Shown: positions 33,739-45,397 of the stretch, in pieces
How the letters are laid out: each line of letters opens with the position of its first letter
Position numbering within the stretch: the stretch's first letter is position 1
Assembly: GCA_029255685.2 (NCBI GenBank)
Contig: CM055318.2
Coordinates: 2,671,001-2,735,000, forward strand
Direction of reading: 5' to 3'
Length of the DNA stretch: 64,000 bases
DNA from: Silene conica
Lineage: Eukaryota > Streptophyta > Magnoliopsida > Caryophyllales > Caryophyllaceae
Translations under genes and position numbers: made by a program
Notes under the pieces: model-generated
Told to the model about the DNA's origin: nothing
The model's database searches: none
Seen by the model: the letters and a program-made list of their open reading frames with translations, nothing else

Positions 33739-33954
33739 TTAAATTCTTGCGAATGAAAAAGCGAAAGCCGCAAATCCAATGATCAAAGCAGTGAAAGACG
33801 ACAATGAAGTCGAACTGCTATCGTCATGTTCCATGGACGGAGATGCAGCAGGACTTTGCTTGCTGTGGTCGACACCGTTATGGGCCGATACAAGCATTGT
33901 CATGACGATCAAACAGGCAACAATCATGCAAGACTTCATTTGCAAATTCGCCAT
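33739..33954 (-). CDS. Small secreted AGP-like (arabinogalactan-type) peptide precursor
   Basis: 71 aa, intronless. Residues 1-24 form a signal peptide (MIVACLIVMTMLVSA, cut before HNG). Then comes a short Ser/Pro/Ala-rich mature part with SPAASPS, whose prolines could be hydroxylated and glycosylated, and a Ser-rich linker. A hydrophobic tail (about 53-71, TALIIGFAAFAFSFARI) fits a GPI-anchor signal. This is the layout of plant arabinogalactan peptides, which sit on the outer plasma membrane face. The proline content is low for the family, so another small GPI-anchored peptide is possible. A minus-strand TATA box lies at 34078-34087, which supports a real gene. Start: the first ATG before the signal peptide. 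Confidence 0.75.
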   Translation of the reverse strand: MANLQMKSCMIVACLIVMTMLVSAHNGVDHSKQSPAASPSMEHDDSSSTSLSSFTALIIGFAAFAFSFARI

Positions 33955-34077
33955 TTTTTTGAAAAATTGAAATTTAATAAACAGAGGAAATTTAAGGGGT
34001 TTTTTTTTGCCTTTTTCAGTTTGTTAGTTAGTTATGACTTGTGATTGTTGGTTAGGATGGTTAAGGCCTAAGTGTGT

Positions 34078-34087
34078 TTATATATTG
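34078..34087 (-). promoter_or_regulatory. TATA box of the AGP-like gene
   Basis: The minus strand reads AATATATAAA about 125 bp upstream of the ATG at 33954, a normal distance for a leader of about 95 nt. Confidence 0.65.
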
Positions 34088-34209
34088 AAGTAAACGTTGG
34101 CTTAGTCAATTGCAATGCGCGTATTGTAAAATGTCAAATGATAGAGATTGTACTAGAAATTGTACTTGTTGTATAGCATTATTTGTACTTGTATTATCAT
34201 TAATTATTA

Positions 34210-34865
34210 ATGTCGATATCAGCTAGCTTAGTTGGTAAAGTCGTGACTCATAAGTAGGGTTGGCAGTGGGTTGAGTTTTCGATCCAGATTCTTAGAGTCT
34301 GATCCTAATAGGTCGAATATGGGTCTGAATTTTTGAGATCTCCTCAGGCATGGGTTATAAAAAAAATTGGGTTATAAAAAAAATTCGGTCCGAATTCGGA
34401 TCTTGGCGTTAGGAATTAGGACCCTAGCCGACCCTTAAAAGTTAGAACCGTATATTTATTAAAAAAAACACATACGAACGTGATTGATTATTCATGCATT
34501 ATTTGTATTTGTGTCATGATTGATTACTTATGCTGATATCGGCTAAACCTAGCCGGGAAAATCACGATTCATAAATGGTGATACTTATGACACGGATTCA
34601 AATCACGACGACATTTAAAATTTGTTACTGTGACTCCTTTTACACCAACAAAAATTTGTGCTGGAAATTGTACTCCTTATATAGAGAATTAGCATGATTC
34701 ATGCTTTATTTGAACTTGTGTTGTTAATTGTTATATACTTATATTTGATTACTTATGCTAATATGAGCTAATTTAGCCGATAAAATCACGATAAATGACA
34801 TTTATGACTTGGATTCAAATCACGTTAACATCATATTTGTCCTTGTTATTCCTTTACCCCCAAAA
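34210..34865 (+). repeat. Cluster of SINE-like copies
   Basis: Three related pieces, with heads GATATCAGCTAGCTTAGTTGG (34213), GATATCGGCTAAACCTAGCC (34534) and AATATGAGCTAATTTAGCC (34762). Each resembles a tRNA A-box region. The second and third continue with GGATTCAAATCACG (B-box-like) and end in TCCTTT(A)CACC-like tails. The first is cut by a hAT fragment at 34255. Degenerate, so family assignment is tentative. Confidence 0.5.
34255..34490. mobile_element. Truncated hAT MITE inside a SINE-like copy
   Basis: TAGGGTTGGCAGTGGG, GGGTCTGAATTTTTGAGA and ACACATACGAACGT correspond in order to the first ~235 bp of the element at 41249. The rest and the right end are missing. Confidence 0.7.
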
Positions 34866-35380
34866 AGAAATGATTGATTAATTTATCGTGTTGATGAAGT
34901 GGATTCAAGTAAAAATTATTTATAAGAGTTGACAATGTACATCTATTATATATTGCATTTAGTTATTGATGTGCAGCATGATTTGGAATCAAAATAATGG
35001 TTGGTATATGCTGAATTTGTCAATGGTCATTTGGGCCCTGAAAGGCCATTTTTCATCTCGATTATGCGATTTTAAGGGATTGATATGAGAATATCGGTGA
35101 TGTTAACAAATTTACAAGTTAAATATTTCGATTATTTCTTAAACAAGTGATTAGAGTTTTAATCCATGGCTTTGCGAATGAAAAAACCAAATTTGAGAGA
35201 AGTTTAGACATTAAGTTGTGCCTTTAATAATTCAGAACGAGATTGTCTAAACTATCGATAAAAGATACTCATGTTCGGCCAAAGAAACCGCATTTGCTAA
35301 TAGCAACTGGATACTTAAAGAAACCAATATTCAATTTCCAGTTATTATAATCTTCAAAATGATGTTGTTTGTCACAAAAA

Positions 35381-35695
35381 GGATTATACAACCAGATGTA
35401 TAACAGCATCGTACAATCATGGTTTATTTTATTGAGCTTATGTGGATATTTGTTGAGCTTTTACACTATTTTGAATTATATTTTAGTTTATTTATACTAA
35501 AATTAAAATATAGTTTAACTTATATGTATTTTGTTTTAATTGTATAATAATTTTCGATTCTCAATACTTTCTCAAGGAGTTCATAAATTTTACCATATAC
35601 GAAATAACTCATATTCTTTCTAATAAAAGCTCAAATTTTCTATTAAAAAACTCAAAATATGTACTGAAAATTGTATACACCTGGTGGTATAATCC
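35381..35695. mobile_element. MITE family X, copy 6
   Basis: Ends GGATTATACAACCAGATGTA and ACACCTGGTGGTATAATCC are inverted. Between the AGP-like and DCC genes. Confidence 0.75.
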
Positions 35696-36390
35696 ACTTA
35701 TTGGTTGTTTGTATTGAGTTAGACAGCTTAGGTATGGTATTAGTTTATTTCCACATCTGATAATTGCTGCAAGCCTGCAACCTTATCGTGGTATGAGTCC
35801 AGGTGATGCCATTGCCGCCTTCTGGTTAGAGTGCAGGTGACATGCGCCATAGATTGCAACTAATTTCGAACCATGTTTTTTCGGGTTGTAATTATAAATT
35901 TAACCACCATGTCTGAGTATTAACATCAGATAGCCAATCTCTGCTATCTTTTTTGCCTTTACTCAAGACTCGTCTAATTTCAGCCGGGTACATTTTACCA
36001 AAAAAAAAAATTGAATAAAAATTCCGACATATGCTTGACGTAAAAATCCGCATAGCAAGCAAAGATATACAAATATAATCACTAAAACGCCCAAGAAAAC
36101 ATATCCATGGCTGCTATGAGCCTATGAGCATTCGATACGAGCAGTAATGATAAACTTGATAATCCCAGAAAGTCTCGGTTAAGTAGTCGCAAGGAGCATC
36201 AAAATACACCGTTCAAATTCGAAGTACATCCGTCTGTAAAACTTTAATACTTCTCGAACTTATCCAAAGCTTTGGCTCGTGTTAACAAAATGAACTCGCC
36301 ATTAGAAGTGATTTTCATGTTGACAATTGACATTCCTTTACATTTTTTATACAAGTCTAGATACTTCAGGAAAGGGCAAAAAAGAACAAA
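35696..36390. other. Intergenic / DCC gene 3' flank
   Basis: No gene seen. The part next to 36391 should be the 3' UTR of the minus-strand DCC gene. Confidence 0.45.
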
Positions 36391-39317
36391 TTATATACCT
36401 GACTGATGGCGCTGACGCTCCAATAACTCTTCCCTGTCGATAAATCGCTCAAGCATTTCCGGCTCACGCAAAACAAGGCATTCGTTCTTCTTACCAAACC
36501 AGTTATAGCGTCGTTTAGCAATGTAGTCATAAACAACATCCCTCATTGGAGTGGGAATCACCATCAGGGTGGTCAATGCTGAATACGGCAATGGCAAGTA
36601 TGAAGCCACTTTTAATGCAGCTGCAAAAATCCATGTCAAGATATTAAGATTAAGCAACTCGTTTGACAGTGCAGCTAGCATGTAAGAATAAAAAAAAAAG
36701 GGCAGCCCGGTGCACGATGGCGTCCCCGCTAGGCGAGGGTCCGGGGAAGGGCCCCGCCACAAGAGTGTAATGGGGGCAAGCCTTCCCTTGCCATTTTGGC
36801 AAGAGGCCGCTCCCAGGGCTTGAACCCGTGACCTCACGTTCACAAAGCAACACCTTAACCGGTGCGCCAAGGCTCCCCTTAATTGACTACACACTATAAC
36901 TAAAGGTCAAACATCCCGATTTAACAAAGACCACAATGAATGGTTAGATTAGTACAATCAAAGAGTAAGAATATCGTATGTGCTCCATAGATGTTTATGT
37001 TCCCCTGCAGCTTTTCATTTATCTCATATTTTGATGGAGGAATTTGGAGGGAACATGAAGGGAAAGCAAACAGGTGAGGAAAAATGGATAACTCGCTTTC
37101 TCGCCCCTCCTAATTTCAAATCAACGGCTCATACATGACCATCTACCAGATTCCTCCAGATAGAATGTTAGAAGACACAGACAATTATCTGAGAGACTGA
37201 CATTATGGGCTTTTTTCCGATTTACAGCAACTAATATTCCAACTATATGACCGAAGACGCTCCTGCAGCTTTGCAAATTATCTCACACCCCTCAAATAAA
37301 AACCGAGCTTGGCGAGCTACACAACCAAAGAACAAGGAGCAAGACACTAAAAAACCAGCACAAATGCTGAAATAAATGATTAGAATGGTCCGTTTTTCTA
37401 ACACAATGGAATCATCACAGCAGCACACGATTCATAACACAGCCGCCGCCACAACCACCACCACACTTCCATATCAAAGCATATGCGGAGAAGGCAGGTC
37501 CTACATAATATATGATCGAATAGATTGTTTCTAACCTGTAGAAGCTTGGTGATATTGGCCTAGCCCATCAACAAATATAAAGCGGCGAAGCACATCCTCC
37601 CGATCAACACCACAAAGCTTCATGTAAGGTTCAGCAGTCTCAGACTGAAGGCAACAAAACTTTATCTTTCTATACTTGTCAGCTTTGATAATCCACTTCA
37701 CACCTGTGGACATAATTGCACGAGATCCATAAGCTTGAGATGTGAGTTATATTTACATCATCCTAGTATGAACTCGATAGTGTATACATGCAATATGTAA
37801 AAACAAAACGGCTTAAAAAATACTACGCACTGAGCAATCACGTCGTCAATGTCTCAGGGAGTATAACATACAAAGCCAGTGCCTATAACTTAAGAAAAAA
37901 CCCTTAATCCAGCTACAAATTTACCATTCTTCCATTGTCTTAGAAGACATTTTCCAGTTTTCAAGAGTCAGTGACTTCTGGTCTTCTGGATATCACTTCC
38001 ATTTTATCTCCGACCAGATCATTTTAGCAGTCTTTCATGCAATCGTGTCGTTCCCTATGAATCACATCTTCAAAGGACATCTTCCTAGACATTTCTAAGA
38101 CTACCCGTCAGTCTCATCCAATAGTTTATGTATACCTTTCTTGTCCATATCAGTTAATAGTTCACGTTTCCATGTGAGACAATTTTGTATCGCGAAGAGT
38201 GGATAATGGGACTTTGTACCCCTACCAACATGTGATTACATAAAAACTCACCCAAAGGTAAATGAGACTACAGGGAGTACTTCTTATCGTGTACTAACCC
38301 CGACTTTAACTTTAACGGACAAATCATAACTCATAAGGACTGTCGTATGCATACAACAAACCCTTTTGTGTTATAGCATACCACATTGGCTCATCCTGTA
38401 AATTTGTTAATCACTTAATCGCGTGCATAATGACTAATCAGTCTTACTTACGCGTAACTGAACTTTCGTCCGTCCTCTTCGTTAGGGAAAAATGTTTCGA
38501 CAAGCATTTGTATCCTAAGCAAGGTTCTGAACCACGCAACCAAAGCATACATTTCTAATGTCCATATATTCCACCCGAATGACCGCCTCAAATACAATAA
38601 CCTCTGGCTCTATCCCAATAACTAGCTCAGTACACCTTCTGTATTCTTTGCGAGAGCTAATTTAATCAAAGGTAAACAAACGATTGATTGAGACGAGGGA
38701 GTACTTCATACTTCACACCTAATACAATGATCTCCAGCTAGTTTACAACTCCTCCTAATCCCTAACTATCTTAATTCAATCTGACAATTTCATTCACGAA
38801 ACCAAAACTTGAAATTCCAGAATTTTAATTCGATTCACCACTTCTTATTCAACAACATAACTTCGAGAATTAATTACAACAGAAAACTCAATTTTTCACT
38901 ACGTTCTTATACTTTCGAGCGGTGTACTATAATCAAACGTAAAGAATCTGTCAAAATCGACGAAGTATTATTCTGTATCATTCAAATTAAAGTTCGTCTT
39001 GCTCGAAACCGTTTAAAATTAAATATCTATTCAGAAACAGAGAAAGTACCAGAATGACAGAGAGGACAAACTCCGTCAAAAATAACGACACGTGGCTGAA
39101 GGAGAGACGGCAATACAGCAGGTTTCACTGACGCTACATTCATAACACCAACGTCATCCAATTCGTCATTATCTCCGACGAAATCAGCGGCGGTGGAGGC
39201 GGCGGACGCGGTAGAAGACGACGATTTCCCGGCGGAAAACGACGAAAACGACGGCGAAGATTTATTGCAAGTCGTGTATAGAACATTGCGGATTTTGAGA
39301 AGACGTAGATAGTTCAT
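36391..39317 (-). CDS. DCC (DUF393) thiol-disulfide oxidoreductase-like protein
   Basis: Three exons: 39317-39050, 37703-37536, 36620-36391. GT-AG borders and a continuous frame give 221 aa. The family-defining DGVCPLC (D81, C84, C87) gives a CxxC-type thiol site. Then follow VKWIIKADKYRKIKFCCLQSE, a linker with YHQASTAALKVASYLPLPYS, and the C-terminal PTPMRDVVYDYIAKRRYNWFG block. All of these are standard DCC-family segments. The Ser/Ala-rich N-terminal ~70 residues look like an organelle transit peptide; plant relatives are predicted mitochondrial or plastid proteins. The substrate is unknown. The end GI-stop coincides with a possible donor (CAG/gtatat at about 36399), so a further 3' exon cannot be excluded. 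An Au SINE lies in intron 2. Confidence 0.9.
36691..36875 (-). mobile_element. Au-type SINE in DCC-gene intron 2
   Basis: Same order as at 13462: head AGCCTTGGCGCACCGGTTA, B-box GGTTCAAGCC, end GTGCACCGGGCTGCCC and a T10 tail. Inserted in the same direction as the gene, with its T tail ending 70 nt before the acceptor of exon 3, so it may add to the pyrimidine tract. An open frame running from the SINE into exon 3 is an artefact. Confidence 0.92.
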
Positions 39318-41084
39318 TTCTTCGTTATTGATTTGTTTGTTTTTTGATTGGGATTTGAGAAGTTTTGCTTGTTCTTCGGGAAGGGAACTAGTTTTATACC
39401 CGTAAAAAAAATGTACGGTTCTGTTTTCAAATATTGGTTACTCATTAATATGTGACTAATTAATAAAAATTAAGTAGATAATATAAAAATTATTATAAAT
39501 CTTGAATTACTAAAATAAACCATTTTTTTGCTATAACATCTGACCTATTTCATTACTAATGTAAAAGGCAAATTTTATTTGTTATGGTTTCAGAAGTAAC
39601 AGATTTTTTATTAGAAATATTAATCCCGTGTTTTTTTAGTACTACTTGAGTACTTGTGTGTTCTTTATAACTGTCAATTATTTGATTATTATCAATATTG
39701 TCTCAATCTCTTAGGAGTAGATCTACATGAATAAGATTAATTTAAAGTTTTTTTAGCATAATAAAATATAATTTTCAGATTTTCAGTTTATTTCCAGTAT
39801 TTTATTCCAGTATTTTATTAGTATTAGTATTATAATTAGTATTATCATTAATCATTAATATGCAATCTGATTAATAAACGTAATATTCCCACCTGAATAA
39901 TTTTTAGTCGACTTTGAGTTATTTAGGTTGGAATTCCCGTTTTGTTTATTTTTTGTGCTAATTTTCAGTTTTTTTTCTAATATACAGGATTTTTATTAGG
40001 ACATTGGCGAAAACGTAATAAATTTGATATATATTGGACCGTTGTATATCGTATTTTACCGTATTTTATTTTGTTTGGTATCTTAATTTATATTTGATTT
40101 GATTTGAAAAATGGACAATATAATGTAATTTAATTTTTGGACTGTAATTATTTTTCGTTTTTGTAATTTTTTGTTTTTCGGATTTGATTTTTGAACCGTT
40201 CTATATCATATTTTATTGAAACGTTGTATACTGTTATTTGTATTTTCGATGAACAATAATTTGATCGTATTGTGTTTTATTATGTCAATGATGAAGTGTA
40301 ATATTACAATCGATTACGTAATTAGGAATGAAAATTCTGAATTTAGGAGAGAGAGAGAAATTAAATCAAAGTAAAAGTTAGTGGGTAGTTTTTTTTTGTT
40401 ATTTCAATGAACCAATCAGAATGAGTTAAATTCTACTCCTTTTATAGATGTAGATGATTTTTTTTTTTTTCTTTTTTTTTTTGTTTTTTGGTACAAAGGA
40501 AGGGAATGATTCTTCGAACTTCTAATTTTGGTCCGAGAATGGAGTAGAGTAGTAGACTGGTCTAAATCTTGTAGATCGAGTCGGGTTAGTTTTGGTTGGG
40601 TCGATCTTTATCTACTTAGTTTTTTGCCGTACTTGGGTTATGTTAGCTCAGTTTTGGGTGTATCATGTTTTGGTTGGTTTTCGATTGTGTTTTTGTAGGT
40701 CTAGTTCAACTGATGTACTCATTTTGTCTATACACGGTACACATGGAGTTTAGCACCATAATTAAAGCGAAACTATCAGTCTACCCTTTGTCACTACGGG
40801 AAGAGTCTTTGTTCCACGAAGTTGAGCTCAGAAATGGCTCCACATAGTGTAATTAAACTAAATACAGATGTGGTGAGGTTTGATGGAGGAGAAGTCATGA
40901 GGAACGGCGAAGGTGAGATTGTGATAATGGCAACTTTTATAGTTTATGCATATCGGGATAGTTGTTTAATCGTAGAAGGATAACAATCAAGTACAAATTG
41001 GAGATCGGTTAACCATGAGTCTGGAATAGATAATTCATGAAAGTGATTCATTCAAGGTGGTGGATGCAATTAAGAATAGGAAGA
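39318..41084. other. Intergenic, upstream of the DCC gene
   Basis: DCC promoter side near 39318-39400, then AT-rich sequence with T-runs (40455-40490). No gene or clear repeat. Confidence 0.5.
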
Positions 41085-42168
41085 GGGGGGGATCTTGTAG
41101 TTAGAGTTGGCAATGGATTGCGCCCTGTTGGATACCGGGTCCGTCCCCGTTGTTCTCAACATCCATTTTGGCCCCTCTCAGGCACAGCCAGTCTTGCTCT
41201 TTGAGTCGTGCCTTGTCAGCCCACTTGTATTGGGTGAAGGATTGTGGATAGGGATGGCAGTGGGTCGGGTACCCAACCCAAACCCTTAGGGTCGGACCCT
41301 AACGGGTCGGGTATGGGTCTGAATTTTTGAGACCCACTCGGGTATGGGTCGGGTATGAGTCTTATTTTAAAAACTTCGGGTCGGGTCCGGGTCTTGGTCT
41401 TGGGACCCTACCCGGCCCTTAGACCCTTAAATTTATTTAAAAAAAGAAAATGAAAATGAAAAAACACACGTACGAACGTCAATAACCCAAATAATACACA
41501 CAAACAGATGAACCTTATTAGTTATCATTAATATATTATACGCATATCCAAATAACCATTAAGAATAACGAGGAAATTGATGAAAATGATGAGTTTGGGT
41601 ACGGTAAATGATATAATTTAGGGTCGGGTACGAGTAATGATCCAAATAACCAAGACTTTGTAATACTTTAATCAAAACTTTGTAATTTAATTCGAACTTT
41701 GGTACATTTTATTGAAGGACTCGTTAAGAAAAATTGGACCTTAGGGTAGACCCTACCCAGACCCAGACCCAGACCCATTAGGGTCGGGTATGGGTCCATT
41801 AATTTCAGATCCTTTAGGGTATGGGTCGGGTATGGGTCTAAGGTTTTTTACTTCGGGTTGGGTCGGATCTTGCCGGACCCTACCCAGACCCTACCCATTG
41901 CCATCCCTAATTGTGGATGTTAAAATTAGTGAAAATTGGAAATAACCACCTAGTATTTACGGTATTTTACAAATTATCACCCTGTATTTCATTTATTACA
42001 AAATACCACCTAGATTAGAACGTATATTCCAAACTCACACCGTTTTTCACTTCCGTTCATATTTCCACTTATTTCTCGACTCAATTACTAATAACTAAAC
42101 TAACAATTAGTTTAACTAACATTCTAAACTAACAATTAAAGCTAATTCATATAAACAATAAAAGTTAG
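41085..42168. repeat. Tandem duplication unit 1
   Basis: Begins with a G-run and GATCTTGTAGTTAGAG, contains the hAT element (41249-41909) and the left end of the Mutator-like element (from 41929), and ends AAAAGTTAGAA. Unit 2 (42177-42636) repeats it after a run of 11 G but lacks 627 internal bp. Confidence 0.88.
41249..41909. mobile_element. hAT-type MITE with perfect target duplication
   Basis: 661 bp, inverted ends TAGGGATGGCAGTGGG and CCCATTGCCATCCCTA, flanked by the 8-bp repeat ATTGTGGA (41241-41248 and 41910-41917). The interior consists of GGGTCGGGTA-type words and AT-rich DNA; no transposase. Confidence 0.9.
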
Positions 42169-42176
42169 AAACCGGG

Positions 42177-42636
42177 GGGGGGGGATCTTGTAGTTAGAGT
42201 TGGCAATGGATTGCGCCCTGTTGGATACCGGGTCCGTCCCCGTTGTTCTCAACATCCATTTTGGCCCCTCTCAGGCACAGCCAGTCTTGCTCTTTGAGTC
42301 GTGCCTTGTCAGCCCACTTCGGGTTGGGTCGGATCTTGCCGGACCCTACCCAGACCCTACCCATTGCCATCCATAATTGTGGATGTTAAAATTAGTGAAA
42401 ATTGGAAATAACCACCTAGTATTTACGGTATTTTACAAATTACCACCCTGTATTTCATTTATTACAAAATACCACCTAGATTAGAACGTATATCCCAAAC
42501 TCACACCGTATTTCACTTCCGTTCATATTTCCACTTATTTCTCGACTCAATTACTAATAACTAAACTAACAATTAGTTTAACTAACATTCTAAACTAACA
42601 ATTAAAGCTAATTCATATAAACAATAAAAGTTAGAA
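42177..42636. repeat. Tandem duplication unit 2 (internally deleted)
   Basis: Same start and end as unit 1. At 42320 the sequence jumps from CAGCCCACTT to CGGGTTGGG, corresponding to loss of 41227-41853 with the shared ACTT at the join. The hAT element is thus reduced to its right end. Confidence 0.88.
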
Positions 42637-44284
42637 CCCCTGATTTATATTCACCCAGCCCACGATTAACCTTCAGAACCCAAATTGAAGAACATCTCCA
42701 TCATTATGCTCAATTAGTGTCTTTGATAGCTTCTACAACATCACTATGCAAGCTGTTCATCAATCAGATACATTTTCATTCGTTTACTTCTAGAAGGTAC
42801 CAATTTTTTAATTTTAATTGCTCTTAATTCTGGGTTAATATAAACCCTAATTTTAGTAATTAGGAATTTTTATGATGAAATCCTAATTTTGGTTTGCCTC
42901 AAATATCGTTGTCGAATTTTTTGTTTCAATTACGATAGATCAGGAGGGCTGGAATTCTGTGCCAACTGTTGTCTGGCAGAGGGTCTGATAGTGTTGAAGA
43001 TATTACGGTATATTACAATATACCGTAATCGGAATAATATTATATTATAGAATAATATATATTATGCTACTACTATTAGAAGATACGAGTATTATTTTCA
43101 GATCTTTGGAGTAGTATAAATATTTTATCAATGTAACTGTTTCAATAACAAACTATCAATAAAATACAATTATCTCAGAGTAGCATAATATATATTATTC
43201 TATTAGTAGTAGCATAATATATATTATTCTATAATATAATATTATTCCGATTACGGTATATTGTAATATACCGTAATATCTTCAACAGATAGCATTTGCG
43301 TAGTAGAGCAGCAGTGATTCTGATTCTGAAGAGTTCCAGGCAGTCTGTGTTGGAGGTTGGGAAATAAGGTAGTGAGTTGGGTTCGTTCAGTATACGGCTA
43401 ATAGTGCAGGAAAGCAGATACAGACATGTGCAGATCTGTGGTCTGTTACCAGGCCTGTGTTCAGGTTCCTTCTATTGAGTGCACTGATATGAGCTTAGTG
43501 AGTAAAACAGTAGTAGGGAAATACGCCAGGTCCAGGCATAAGCAGGAATAATGAGTTTTTCAGACTCCAAGTTAGAGTGGCATAAAGCGGGATTACAGCG
43601 TTAATCATAGACGAAGTCTGCATAAGCCTGCACAATGGCGTTAATAATTAGTTTTTCAGACTCGACTATTTTGATTCAAGATACGACGGATGATGCCTGG
43701 AATTGGAACATATGCAATTGAAACAAACCATCATATTTGAATCTTTAATTAAAATTAGGGTAACAAACAATCATAATTGAAACAGAAAAATCCCAAAACG
43801 ATATTTGAGACAAACCAATAATATAAACATAAAAATTCCTAATTACTAAAATTAGGGTTTTTATTAACCCAGAATCAAGAGCAATCAAAGCATAAAAATA
43901 ATTGGTACCTTCTAGAAAGAAAATGAAGAAGATGTACATGATTGATGATAAGCTTGCATAGTGATGATGTTGGAGGGATATGAATTTATGATAATGAAGG
44001 AGATGATGTATGTTTGTTTCTCGTGAGTTATGTAGAAATAAGTAGGGATTTTATTACTTTACAAGGCTTGGTGTTTGTTTATTTATTTAGAGGTTAGTTA
44101 AACTAATTGTTAGTTTAGTTATTAGTAATTGAGTCTAGAAATAAGTGGAAATATGAACGGAAGTGAAATACGGTGTGAGTTTGGAATATACGTTCTAATC
44201 TAGGTGGTATTTTGTAATAAATGAAATACAGGGTGGTAATTTGTAAAATACCGTAAATACTAGGTGGTTATTTCCAATTTTCAC
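42395..44284. mobile_element. Mutator-like element with long inverted repeats (non-autonomous)
   Basis: Outer ends GTGAAAATTGGAAATAACC and GGTTATTTCCAATTTTCAC are inverted, and homology between the arms extends about 550 bp (42395-42950 versus 43733-44284, with gaps). A perfect 9-bp target duplication TTAAAATTA flanks it (42386-42394 and 44285-44293), as in Mutator elements. A second copy of the left end starts at 41929 behind the same 9 bp, due to the tandem duplication. The interior is non-coding and holds an LTR-type insertion. Confidence 0.88.
42992..43287. mobile_element. LTR-type (solo LTR-like) insertion with fold-back ends
   Basis: Starts TGTTGAAG and ends CTTCAACA, flanked by the 5-bp repeat GATAG (42987-42991 and 43288-43292). 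TG...CA with 5-bp duplication suggests a solo LTR. TATA-like GTATAAATATTTTATC and CAATAAAATAC lie in the middle. The last ~100 bp are an inverted copy of the first ~90 bp, so the whole can fold into a hairpin. Confidence 0.78.
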
Positions 44285-44293
44285 TTAAAATTA

Positions 44294-45397
44294 CAAAGGG
44301 GTTTTGTATAGGACATACATTGGGAGATTGACGTTTTTTTTTTAAATTAGCGCAAATTCTTGTTGATGGAAGAAGTATCCATCAAACCGAAATCAAATAT
44401 GATAGTTGAGACAAAAATAAAATACCTAAAAACTCGTCCATACAAAGGCTGCGCAACGAGTTTTATTTAACTCGTTTTAATACAAGTATACCTTTTACAA
44501 GGGTTATTTCAAAGTTCAAAATTTGGGCTAATATGCCAATTAATGGGCTTGGGCTTGATTTTATGATAGGGTGTTAGATGGGCTTGCATTAGTTTGGACA
44601 CCAAGACTATGGACTATGGAGATGTGGACTATTGTGTATTTAATCATGAATTGTTGACTTTTTGAGAATTTTAATATAATAATGTTAATTAAATGACCTA
44701 TGTTTATGTGGTGGATGACTCGTGTAGTCATGTGGCAAGGAGATCAGATCTTACTCTAAAAGTAGAGGTGCACTAAAATAAAAAATACTTGGAGTAACTT
44801 TTATACAAGTAGAGTACATAATTAAGAACCCCTTATCTCGAAATCATTTAATTTACAATAAATATAATGTATTACATCGTATAAATAAAATTATTATTGA
44901 ATATGAGAATTTTAAAACAGCTTTATTTCTGACAATCAGAGTAGATAATATAATAAGTATCAGCTCAATCTAGATTGCCGGTTTATAACTTTTTTCCTTT
45001 CTCAGTTTGCACCCTAACAATGGTTAATTAACTAGGCACGATAGTAGACAAACCACTCTTTAGGGAAGTCGATAACTAAATGATATTCTTTTTAGTTTAC
45101 AGAGGTAAATCATGTTTAACTGCCTTTTTATATCACATATTTAACCTATATAAATACCATTTTTAATTTCATAAATTTATTTTTTTTAATTAATTAAGAT
45201 ACTTCCCAAATATATTTTAACAATTACAAAAAATATAATAGTTTTATGAAGGGAGTAACTAATTTGAATTGCCCTGAAAACATTATTCCATACTTTTATT
45301 AAAGCATTACTTATTTCGTGTAATCACTTTTTGTTAAATACTACGAGTTCGAGAAAATAGGTCATTTTTTAACCATAAAAAGTGATCACTATTTAAT
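44294..45397. other. Intergenic, no gene seen
   Basis: AT-rich unique sequence between the repeat complex and the next MITE. No frame or motif recognised. Confidence 0.5.

Noticed and set aside
36391..36894. 167-aa minus-strand ORF
   Set aside because: Its first half is the translated Au SINE and intron; only 36391-36620 is a real exon (DCC gene exon 3).
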